A DNA stretch of 8,133 nucleotides, taken from Bifidobacterium sp. (GTDB lineage: Bacteria > Actinomycetota > Actinomycetes > Actinomycetales > Bifidobacteriaceae). How positions within the stretch are numbered: the stretch's first letter is position 1; each line of letters starts with the position of its first letter. Position numbers and translations under genes: made by a program. The stretch spans positions 1 to 8,133 of the forward strand of contig JAIJEI010000084.1 in the NCBI GenBank assembly GCA_022739095.1, read 5' to 3'. This document shows, in pieces, positions 1 to 5,930 of the stretch. The notes beneath the pieces were generated by a model. The model was given only the letters and a program-made list of their open reading frames with translations. It was not told where the DNA came from and made no database searches.

Positions 1-9
1 CGTCCGTGT

Positions 10-459
10 CTATCGCCGCTGGGCGAAGAAATCAGTCAGGATGGACTGACACTCGCCTTCCAACACGCCGCCGTGCACTTCAGGACTATGGCCGATATGG
101 GGGTCGCGTGGGATATCCCAGATTGATCCGCAGGCACCGAGCTTGGAGTCCCAAGCGCCAAACACAATGGTACCGATATGGGTTTGGATGCATGCGCCGG
201 CGCACATCGGGCAAGGTTCGAGTGTGACGGCCAGCGTGCAATCGGCAAGATTCCAGGTTCCCAAGGCTTGGGCCGCCTCACGCATGGCGATGATTTCGGC
301 ATGGGCAAGCGGGTCGCCATCAGCCTCACGTGTGTTGTATCCGCACCCGACAATCTGGCCGTCCGCGTTCACCACCACCGCGCCGACCGGCACATCGCCG
401 GCAGCCGCCGCCTTTTCGGCATGTCCCAGCGCGCAACGCATCATCTCGTCATATTCCAT
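10..459 (-). CDS. tadA: tRNA-specific adenosine deaminase TadA
   Basis: Cytoplasmic zinc deaminase that converts adenosine-34 to inosine in the anticodon of tRNA-Arg(ACG), so that one tRNA reads several CGN codons. The 149-residue product carries both signatures of the cytidine/deoxycytidylate deaminase fold. These are HAE at residues 53-55 (zinc ligand His53, proton-shuttling Glu55) and PCPMC at 82-86 (zinc ligands Cys83 and Cys86). The segment GDVPVGAVVV near residue 21 is typical of TadA N-termini, and the length fits the family. I chose the ATG at 459. A GTG two codons upstream (465) has a better-placed GGAG (9-nt spacer) and is a real alternative. The frame stays open up to a TTG at 564, but that extension would be encoded by the repeat unit at 484-528 and has no counterpart in the family. 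Downstream neighbours lie outside the window. Confidence 0.93.
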   Translation of the reverse strand: MEYDEMMRCALGHAEKAAAAGDVPVGAVVVNADGQIVGCGYNTREADGDPLAHAEIIAMREAAQALGTWNLADCTLAVTLEPCPMCAGACIQTHIGTIVFGAWDSKLGACGSIWDIPRDPHIGHSPEVHGGVLEGECQSILTDFFAQRR

Positions 460-483
460 ATGCACGAGTGTATGCTCCGTCTT

Positions 484-528
484 GTGGGACAATATGCGGA
501 TTTGACCGATTTTCGCCTCATGTCCCAC
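484..528. repeat. Interspersed repeat unit 1, inverted GTGGGACA ends
   Basis: A 45-bp unit begins GTGGGACA and ends TGTCCCAC, a perfect 8-bp inverted repeat around a 29-bp core. Its right half, TTTTCGCCTCATGTCCCAC, nearly matches the right half of unit 3. It lies just upstream of tadA and could place a hairpin in that leader. The nature of the repeat is unknown. Confidence 0.6.
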
Positions 529-599
529 GCCACCTCTCAACCAACGAAACCACTCCCCTCGCAAAATGGCAGAATTGCAACGTTTTGTATTTTTGGCCC

Positions 600-645
600 G
601 TGGGACATAAAAAATGTCAATCGATTAACTCCGCTGATGTGACGC
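600..645. repeat. Interspersed repeat unit 2, degenerate
   Basis: A 46-bp unit starts with an exact GTGGGACA (600-607). At the expected distance it ends in CTGATGTGACGC, a worn version of CTGATGTCCCAC in which three of the last eight bases differ. The spacing and the CTGATGT lead-in support membership of the same family as units 1 and 3. Confidence 0.4.
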
Positions 646-651
646 AATCAC

Positions 652-697
652 GCGGGACAAATACAAAAAAACGGGCAATTTTCGTCTGATGTCCCAC
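652..697. repeat. Interspersed repeat unit 3, inverted GTGGGACA ends
   Basis: A 46-bp unit starts GCGGGACA (one base off GTGGGACA) and ends TGTCCCAC at 690-697, with a 30-bp core. The right half, TTTTCGTCTGATGTCCCAC, matches unit 1 at all but two positions. It lies about 105 bp upstream of the antiporter start codon and 6 bp from unit 2. Confidence 0.55.
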
Positions 698-744
698 GAC
701 AGGCGGCAAGTCTCCCCACCTCGTCCACACACTCGGTCTGAAGC

Positions 745-774
745 TTAATGCTTTCCTAACGATGGTCATATACT
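745..774 (+). promoter_or_regulatory. Probable promoter of the antiporter gene
   Basis: TATACT at 769-774 is a good -10 hexamer, 27 bp before the ATG at 802. The only -35 candidate is TTAATG at 745-750 with an 18-bp spacer, which is weak. Transcription would start near 781, giving a leader of about 20 nt that contains AGGGAG. Confidence 0.45.
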
Positions 775-801
775 TTGAGAGACGAAAGACAGGGAGACCC
801 C

Positions 802-2874
802 ATGGCGGTATTCGAGCTCATCCTGTGCATTATCGCAGCAGTGGTAGTGAGTTCGTTCGCCAGTCGTTTCGTGCCTCGAGTCTCCACACCGCTGGTCCAG
901 ATCGTGCTAGGCGTGCTGGTTACGTATCTGCCGTTTTTCCCGGACGCGAAGCTCGACCCGGAACTGTTCATGGTGCTGTTTATCGCACCATTGCTGTATT
1001 TGGAAGCGCACGAAATCGATAAGTCGGCGTTGCTGAAAACGCTGGATCTGAGCCTATCGCTGGCTATCGGACTGGCTATTGTCACGATGGCGGCGGTCGG
1101 ATTCACTTTGCATGCCGTCTGGCCGTCCATCACCTTAGCCTCAGCCTTAGCACTCGGCGCGGCACTCGGCCCGACCGATGCGGTGGCCGTCAGCTCCCTC
1201 GGTAAAGAAGCCTCGCTGACGCAGCGTCAGCGCAGCGTGCTGAAAGGCGAATCACTCTTCAATGACGCTTCCGGCATCGTCGGCTTCCAGTTCGCTCTGG
1301 CCGCCGCCTTCACTGGCGAATTCGCCGTGGGGCAGGCCGCCGGCGAATTCGTGATCTCCTTCTTTGGCGGCACCTTATTTGGCCTGGTGATAGCAGCAGC
1401 GGCCAACTGGCTATTCGAGACCGTGCGATCCCTCGGTTGGGAAACCACCACCACACGTATTCTGATGGAACTGTTCCTGCCCTTCCTGCTGTATTTGGGC
1501 GCGGAGGAATTCAATGTGTCCGGCATTCTGTCGGTGGTGGCCGCTGGCCTGTTCATCCGGTTCGACCGTACCGGCGTGGGGCCGAATGTGGCACGCACGA
1601 ATATCGTTTCTACTTCAGTATGGGGTGTGCTGAGTTTCTCGCTCAACGGTGCGGTGTTCATTCTTCTGGGCATGCAGCTGCCGCGCGCCATGAGGGCCAG
1701 CTGGTCTGACCCGTATATCAGCAATACCGTGCTGATCGGCATTATTCTGCTGGTCACTCTGGTGGTAATCGCGCTTCGATTCCTCTGGATTGCGGCCATG
1801 CTGCGCGTTGCGCGAGATGCAATCACCGGCCAGCGCCGCAAAATGACACCCGAACGCTGGCGCTCGGCCGCAGTGATGACCTTTGGCGGCCCCAAGGGAA
1901 CCATCACGCTGTCATTGATGTTCACCATCCCGTATTACATTGCCGGCGGCGCGCCGTTCCCGATGCGTGACGGGCTGATTTTCATTGCGTCAGGCGTGAT
2001 TATCGTGACCTTGCTGCTGGCCAACTTCCTGCTGCCGCTATTGGCCCCGAACCGTGGCAAGGATCCCAGCGCGGAGATGATTCCGGTGACCATCGATGTA
2101 TTACGCGCCACGGTGGAGGAATTGACCGGACGCATCACGCCGGAGAATCGTCGTGCGATTCTGATGGTGATCGACCAGTACACCAAGCGCATCGGGCGAT
2201 TGCAGCAGCGCATCGGCGATACCGATCCCCAGGGATTCGAGCAATTGCAGATCGAAGCGCTGCATTGGGAAAAGGAATTCGTGCGCGACCGGCTTGCCGA
2301 TACCAAGGCGCATCCGGCAGCAGATACGGCCACGCAAGAGCTGAACGTCGAAGCCTGCGAGCGCATGCTTGACCAGATTATGAATACGCTGCGTCATACT
2401 TCCACTGATCCGACTTCGGGGCATGCGGTATCGCAGATTCGCGGTCGCATACGCATGTTCCAGCGGCAGATGAGCAATTACGCCAAACGCACGGTGTCCA
2501 AGATTCGCCATACCACGCCATTGGTGAGCGAGGATCAGATTTTCGCGCGCACCCGCGAACTGCAGGTCGAGGCGATTCATCATGTTATCGGCCGGCTTAT
2601 TGACGAGATGGGCCAGGATACGTACAACACCGAGCATTGTTCGGCACTGTTGCTGGATTATCGTCGTGCCGAGGCTTCATTGCAGGCACGTCCGAATATG
2701 AGCGGCACTACGAAAACCATCACGCAGGTCGAGGACGTGAAGCGCGAGAGCTATGGTATCGAACTCGGTGTGATTCAGGACATGTACGAAGCCGGCGACA
2801 TCAACCGAGCCCAAGCCCGCTCCCTGAGGCGCAATATTTACGTGATGCAAGTGGACGCTGATTCCGGCATCTAG
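802..2874 (+). CDS. Na+/H+ antiporter, CPA1 (NhaP-like) family
   Basis: Inner-membrane secondary transporter expected to exchange cytoplasmic Na+ (or K+) for external H+, giving pH and salt tolerance. The 690-residue product has about 12 hydrophobic segments in residues 1-415, then a hydrophilic, helix-rich tail of about 275 residues. The CPA1 motifs are present: LGPTDAVAVSS around 122-132, ESLFNDASGIV at 150-160 with the ion-binding Asn154-Asp155 pair, and GGPKGTITLS near 362, which matches the GG(L/P)(R/K)G motif of helix 10-11. The tail sets it near the long bacterial NhaP-type proteins (TIGR00831-like) and may sense pH or a ligand, but I recognise no named domain there. The start is the ATG at 802, preceded by AGGGAG at 791-796. 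A TTG at 775 would add nine residues but has no ribosome site. Cation specificity cannot be read from sequence. The stop codon lies in the CTAG that borders the IS remnant. Confidence 0.88.
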   Translation: MAVFELILCIIAAVVVSSFASRFVPRVSTPLVQIVLGVLVTYLPFFPDAKLDPELFMVLFIAPLLYLEAHEIDKSALLKTLDLSLSLAIGLAIVTMAAVGFTLHAVWPSITLASALALGAALGPTDAVAVSSLGKEASLTQRQRSVLKGESLFNDASGIVGFQFALAAAFTGEFAVGQAAGEFVISFFGGTLFGLVIAAAANWLFETVRSLGWETTTTRILMELFLPFLLYLGAEEFNVSGILSVVAAGLFIRFDRTGVGPNVARTNIVSTSVWGVLSFSLNGAVFILLGMQLPRAMRASWSDPYISNTVLIGIILLVTLVVIALRFLWIAAMLRVARDAITGQRRKMTPERWRSAAVMTFGGPKGTITLSLMFTIPYYIAGGAPFPMRDGLIFIASGVIIVTLLLANFLLPLLAPNRGKDPSAEMIPVTIDVLRATVEELTGRITPENRRAILMVIDQYTKRIGRLQQRIGDTDPQGFEQLQIEALHWEKEFVRDRLADTKAHPAADTATQELNVEACERMLDQIMNTLRHTSTDPTSGHAVSQIRGRIRMFQRQMSNYAKRTVSKIRHTTPLVSEDQIFARTRELQVEAIHHVIGRLIDEMGQDTYNTEHCSALLLDYRRAEASLQARPNMSGTTKTITQVEDVKRESYGIELGVIQDMYEAGDINRAQARSLRRNIYVMQVDADSGI

Positions 2875-2889
2875 GGTGTGTTTACACTA
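2875..2889 (+). repeat. Left terminal inverted repeat of IS remnant
   Basis: GGTGTGTTTACACTA lies immediately after the CTAG that contains the antiporter stop codon. It pairs with the right end at 3159-3174 and lacks one G. It also contains a small inner palindrome, GTGTTTACAC. Confidence 0.7.
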
Positions 2890-3114
2890 GTTGGGTTTTT
2901 GGCTGTTTTTCAGGTAGATGGCGATGAGGATGAGCTGGAGGTTGGCGAGGAAGGTCTCGTCGAGCCTGTCGTAATCCCATGGGTCCGTGCGGTTCCTCTT
3001 GGGCGGCACGACCAGCGCCGGGCCGAACGACTCGGCCAGCAGCCGGGTCGGATTCCCCACGTACGCGCGGTCCATGAGCAGCTTCGCGCCCATGAACCGG
3101 CCAAGCGTGATGCC
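2887..3114 (-). pseudogene. IS5-family transposase remnant
   Basis: The frame reads GITLGRFMGAKLLMDRAYVG, then VVPPKRNRTDPWDYDRLDETF and ends LILIAIYLKNSQKPN. LLMDRAY contains the second catalytic Asp of the DDE triad. PPKRNR and the YD.LDETFLANLQLI C-terminus are typical of IS5-group transposases. Two losses are visible. Everything upstream is gone, with an in-frame TAG at 3115-3117. The block that normally carries the catalytic Glu (the RRNEVER region) is missing between WDYDR and LDETF. The two halves meet at a shared YDR, which suggests deletion between short direct repeats. It cannot encode an active enzyme. Confidence 0.75.
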
Positions 3115-3158
3115 CTACCCCGGCGTACACACACGACAACTATCACACAAAACCTACA

Positions 3159-3174
3159 TAGTGTAAACCACACC
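3159..3174 (-). repeat. Right terminal inverted repeat of IS remnant
   Basis: TAGTGTAAACCACACC is the reverse complement of the left end with one extra base. It is followed directly by CTAG at 3175-3178, the second copy of the target sequence. Confidence 0.7.
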
Positions 3175-3224
3175 CTAGTGCGACTGATGGGATATTTCGG
3201 CATTGTATGCACACAACGAACACG

Positions 3225-3260
3225 AAAAGGGACCGTCGAATTGCTCCGATGGTCCCTTTT
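3225..3260. terminator. Bidirectional intrinsic terminator
   Basis: AAAAGGGACCGTCG at 3225-3238 pairs with CGATGGTCCCTTTT at 3247-3260 around an 8-nt loop. This is a 14-bp stem with one G-T pair. The A-run on one side and T-run on the other let it work in both directions. It ends the antiporter transcript (plus) and the symporter operon (minus). Without the IS remnant it would lie about 50 bp past the antiporter stop. Confidence 0.88.
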
Positions 3261-3261
3261 G

Positions 3262-3307
3262 CGTCGGTTATGAACCACGTCCGATCACGGACCCGTTTCG
3301 ACCGACG
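3262..3307. other. Nested dyad in the 3' untranslated region
   Basis: CGTCGGT (3262-3268) pairs with ACCGACG (3301-3307). A second hairpin inside it pairs GTCCG (3279-3283) with CGGAC (3288-3292) over an ATCA loop. It lies between the stop of the small membrane protein and the terminator. It may stabilise the 3' end of the operon mRNA, but no function is established. Confidence 0.4.
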
Positions 3308-3322
3308 AAGGTTAGGCGAGAA

Positions 3323-3664
3323 TCACTTCTTGTCGCCTTCGTGCTTAACCTGCGCCTTGCGCGCCGACTCCTCGGCGGAGGCGATGATGTCGTCGGCCGA
3401 CAGCGGCTTGACGCGGCACCACACCTCGAAGAGGATTCCGATGACCAGCATGATGATGCCGGTCCACAGGTTGATCGCAATGCCGTTGGTGTCGGCACCG
3501 TTCATGTTCGGCGCCACGATGCCAACGATCGTCACGATCACACCGTAGATGACGAACAGGATCGCGATCAGACGACGCAGGTCGTTGGTGCGGGCCGCCT
3601 TAACGGCCTGATCCTTTTCGGCCGGGGTCAGCAGGCTCTTGGTTTCTTGCGTTTCATCAGTCAT
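3323..3664 (-). CDS. Small two-helix membrane protein, symporter partner
   Basis: I do not recognise a named family. The 113-residue product has a charged N-terminus (to about 31) and a first membrane helix at about 32-52 (LIAILFVIYGVIVTIVGIVA). A short loop rich in Asn and Gly follows, then a second helix at about 64-83 (NLWTGIIMLVIGILFEVW) and a charged tail ending in Lys. Both ends are probably cytoplasmic. The start is the ATG at 3664, 8 nt after AAGGAG. A GTG three codons upstream overlaps that ribosome site and is unlikely. It begins 33 nt after the symporter stop, so the two are very probably co-transcribed and co-translated in related amounts. Small two-helix proteins encoded beside SSS transporters (for example DUF485 proteins beside acetate permeases) give a precedent for an accessory subunit. 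That role is inferred here. Confidence 0.8.
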   Translation of the reverse strand: MTDETQETKSLLTPAEKDQAVKAARTNDLRRLIAILFVIYGVIVTIVGIVAPNMNGADTNGIAINLWTGIIMLVIGILFEVWCRVKPLSADDIIASAEESARKAQVKHEGDKK

Positions 3665-3697
3665 TTCATACACTCCTTAAATCTTTCCACCTGCGGT

Positions 3698-5449
3698 TTA
3701 GAAGAACGGGATGTAGAACACGAGACCGAGGATGAAGATCACGGAGCCGAGAATGAGCGGCTTCTTGTACCACGGAACCTTCACTGTAGAGACATCCTTT
3801 CCGGCTTCCTTGGCAGCGCGCTTGGCGTCCTCAAGTTCCTCGGCGGAGGCCTCCTTGAAGTACTTGATGCCGTTGGTGCCGAAGGTCAGGCCCTCGAGCT
3901 CCTCATCGGTCTTGGACTTGGTGAACGGCGTAAGCACAGCCGCCGCGATCCAGGTCGCGAGGCAGGAGATGATGGCGCCGTACCAAGTCTCGGCGGTGGC
4001 GGAACCGAAAATCGGGTTGCCGGCTGCGACGGACTGCAAGTACAGGATGTAGGTGACGAGCGGGGCGAGAATGCCGCACAAGTAGCCGACGGTGCCGGCG
4101 ACGTTGGAGACACGCTTCCACACCAGGCCGAGGATGAACACGGCGAACAGCGGGGCGTTGAAGAAGCTGAACAGCGTTTGCAGGTACGTCATGATGTTGC
4201 CGAACTGCGAGGCGATCCAAGCGGTGAACACGGAGATGAACACGCCGATGACGGTGATCCAGCGGCCCATGTTCAGGTAGTACTTGTCGTCCTTGCCGGG
4301 CTTGACGTAGTCCTGCCACAGATCGTAGGTGAACACGGTGTTGAACGAGGAGACGTTCGCGGCCATGCCGGCCATGAAGGAGGCCATCATACCGGTGATT
4401 GCCACGCCGAGCACGCCGTTCGGCAGGTACATCTTGAACAGGTACGGAATGGCTTCGTTGTACTGCAGCACCGGGTGATCACCAGCGAACAGGTTGCCCA
4501 CGGTAGCGGCGGCGATCAGGCCAGGGATGATGATGATGATCCAGATGAGCATCTTCGGGATGGCGCCTAGGATAGGCGTCATACGGGCTGCGGTCATGCT
4601 CTTCGCGGCGAAGGCGCGCTGCACCTCGGTGAAGTTCGTGGTCCAGTAGCCGAAGCCGAGCACGAAGCCGAGGCCCATAAGGATGGAGAACCAGTCGCCA
4701 CCGACCGGGTTGGTCACGTTGCCGAGGCCGGTGCCGGCCCAAGCGTGGATGGAACCGCTCCAGTCCTGCATGCTGTCGAGCTTGGCGGTCAGACCGGACC
4801 AGCCGCCCACGTGGGACAGACCGATGACCGTGACCGGGATGAGGGCCGCGACGATGACGAAGAACTGCATGACCTCGTTGTAGATTGCGGAGGTCAGACC
4901 ACCCAGCGTGATGTAGGCGAGCACGAACACGGCGGACACGATGATGGCGGTCCACTGGGTCCAACCCAGCATGGCCTGAAGAATCAGGGCCATGGCGTAC
5001 AGGTTGATGCCGGCCTGCAGAATCGTGGAGACGGCGAAGCACAGCGACACGATGATGTGCGCGCCCTTGCCGAAGCGCTGGTACATGAACTCAGGCACCG
5101 AGCGCACGCCGGAGCCGTAGTAGAACGGCATCATGAAGATGCCGAGAAACACCATGCCCGGCACGGCGCCGATCAGGTAGTAGTGGATGGTCGGCATACC
5201 GATCTGGGCACCGTTAGCGGCCATACCCAGAATCTCGGTGGCGCCGAGGTTGGCGGCACAGAATGCCAAGCCTGCAATCCACGCCGGCATGGAACGACCG
5301 GCGAGCAGGAAGTCTTCACTGGACTTCTGCTGCTTGTGGATGGAGTAACCAATCCACACGATCATGGCGAAATAGATGATGAGAATCAGCCAATCCACCC
5401 AACTCAGCGACAGGCGAATCGCGGATTCTCCAGCAGCAAGATCAATCAT
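3698..5449 (-). CDS. Solute symporter, SSS/SGLT-type family
   Basis: Inner-membrane secondary transporter with the LeuT-like fold. The 583-residue product has about 14 hydrophobic helices. Family marks seen are FLLAGRSMPAW at 47-57, AANLGATEILGM at 65-76, SVPEFMYQRFG at 117-127, ITLGGLTSAIYNEVMQF in the middle, GYWTTNFTEVQRAFAAKS, and FNTVFTYDLWQDYV around 369-382. It resembles SGLT-type members (vSGLT) most. However, the sugar-contacting Gln and Glu of vSGLT do not appear at the matching places, so galactose cannot be assumed as substrate. At the Na2-site position, where SGLTs have Ser-Ser, it has Ala360-Gly361. The start is the ATG at 5449, just after GAAGGAG with a short 4-nt spacer. The frame stays open to 5530 but without a ribosome site. 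It is the first gene of an operon with the small membrane protein. Substrate and coupling ion are unknown. Confidence 0.88.
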   Translation of the reverse strand: MIDLAAGESAIRLSLSWVDWLILIIYFAMIVWIGYSIHKQQKSSEDFLLAGRSMPAWIAGLAFCAANLGATEILGMAANGAQIGMPTIHYYLIGAVPGMVFLGIFMMPFYYGSGVRSVPEFMYQRFGKGAHIIVSLCFAVSTILQAGINLYAMALILQAMLGWTQWTAIIVSAVFVLAYITLGGLTSAIYNEVMQFFVIVAALIPVTVIGLSHVGGWSGLTAKLDSMQDWSGSIHAWAGTGLGNVTNPVGGDWFSILMGLGFVLGFGYWTTNFTEVQRAFAAKSMTAARMTPILGAIPKMLIWIIIIIPGLIAAATVGNLFAGDHPVLQYNEAIPYLFKMYLPNGVLGVAITGMMASFMAGMAANVSSFNTVFTYDLWQDYVKPGKDDKYYLNMGRWITVIGVFISVFTAWIASQFGNIMTYLQTLFSFFNAPLFAVFILGLVWKRVSNVAGTVGYLCGILAPLVTYILYLQSVAAGNPIFGSATAETWYGAIISCLATWIAAAVLTPFTKSKTDEELEGLTFGTNGIKYFKEASAEELEDAKRAAKEAGKDVSTVKVPWYKKPLILGSVIFILGLVFYIPFF

Positions 5450-5530
5450 GCCGCTCCTTCTTCCTTGAATATTTTTTGTTGTTGTAAGCAAGCAGACTGC
5501 AAATGTCACTGATTGCGTTACCAAGTGCAC

Positions 5531-5558
5531 AGATTAGTCCCAAATGGAAAAATTTCAA
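5531..5558 (-). promoter_or_regulatory. Probable promoter of the symporter operon
   Basis: Read on the minus strand, TTGAAA (5558-5553) is followed after 16 bp by TAATCT (5536-5531). Both are close to sigma-70-type consensus. Transcription would start near 5524, giving a leader of about 75 nt before the ATG at 5449. Confidence 0.45.
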
Positions 5559-5648
5559 GGAGGCTATACACGGCTTTGCCGTATGCTTCTGAAACGATTT
5601 GCCTCAATCGCACATATCTTGCTTGCATTTCGTGAGACCGGCACAGTG

Positions 5649-5665
5649 TCATTTGAACATCGAGC
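5649..5665. repeat. 17-bp direct repeat, copy 1
   Basis: TCATTTGAACATCGAGC matches copy 2 at 14 of 17 positions, including ten in a row (TGAACATCGA). It lies upstream of the probable symporter promoter and is a candidate regulator site. Confidence 0.35.
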
Positions 5666-5762
5666 CTCTCCCGCTGAAGCGTATTCACCATTTTGGAAAG
5701 CGATTACAACCTCACAAAAGCCGTCAAAAAACACACAAATCGAGTATGGTCATCGATACATA

Positions 5763-5779
5763 TCAAATGAACATCGAAC
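5763..5779. repeat. 17-bp direct repeat, copy 2
   Basis: TCAAATGAACATCGAAC is the partner of the copy at 5649, in the same orientation and 114 bp away. The shared core is TGAACATCGA. Confidence 0.35.
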
Positions 5780-5930
5780 AGAATAATTACATGATTCTCT
5801 TCAGTATGTGCAGTAGTGCTTGCAGTGCTCACTTTGCACATGGGAGAACAGTCTATGACCGCGCCGGCCACAAGCGCCCTCGATGTCCGATTGCTGCGAC
5901 GGCCGCGCCAATTCCAGTGATGGCGGCGGA

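Larger units (their letters stand above)
2875..3174 (-). mobile_element. Miniature, internally deleted IS5-type element
   Basis: A 300-bp element has inverted ends that differ by one base: GGTGTGTTTACACTA at the left and, read on the other strand, GGTGTGGTTTACACTA at the right. CTAG flanks it on both sides (2871-2874 and 3175-3178), as expected for a duplicated TA or CTAG target. Inside is a fragment of an IS5-superfamily DDE transposase read on the minus strand. The N-terminal two thirds and a central block of the transposase are missing. Both ends are kept, so it resembles a MITE that a full-length relative could mobilise. The exact subgroup (IS427-like suggested) is a guess. Confidence 0.75.
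5450..5930. other. AT-richer intergenic region upstream of the symporter
   Basis: About 480 bp lie between the hydrolase stop and the symporter start. I see no convincing gene. The region holds the probable symporter promoter and two 17-bp direct repeats. A small hairpin, ACGGC-TTT-GCCGT, sits at 5570-5582, and an AGTGCT direct repeat near 5815-5830. The 75 bases at 5856-5930 continue the hydrolase frame past its stop. I found no clear intrinsic terminator for the hydrolase. Confidence 0.5.

Noticed and set aside
1227..1928. 233-codon minus-strand frame
   Set aside because: It is antisense to the conserved membrane part of the antiporter and carries no motif of its own.
2882..3139. 85-codon minus-strand frame in the IS remnant
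   Set aside because: It is the wrong frame. Only the frame ending at 2887 reads recognisable transposase.
3203..4570. Long 455-codon plus-strand open frame
   Set aside because: It lies antisense to the symporter and the small membrane protein and crosses the terminator. Its His/Asp/Gly/Glu-rich composition is typical of the antisense of a hydrophobic high-GC gene.
4811..4818. Another GTGGGACA copy inside the symporter gene
   Set aside because: It has no partner at 29-30 bp and lies in conserved coding sequence, so it is probably chance.
4745..5512. 255-codon plus-strand open frame
   Set aside because: It is antisense to the N-terminal half of the symporter, with the same biased composition and no recognisable motif.
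5544..5786. 80-codon plus-strand frame with AAGGAGG at 5557-5563
   Set aside because: The ribosome-site-like AAGGAGG lies inside the frame after its ATG and is not followed by a start at a usable distance. The product looks like translated AT-rich spacer, and the same bases form the minus-strand promoter.
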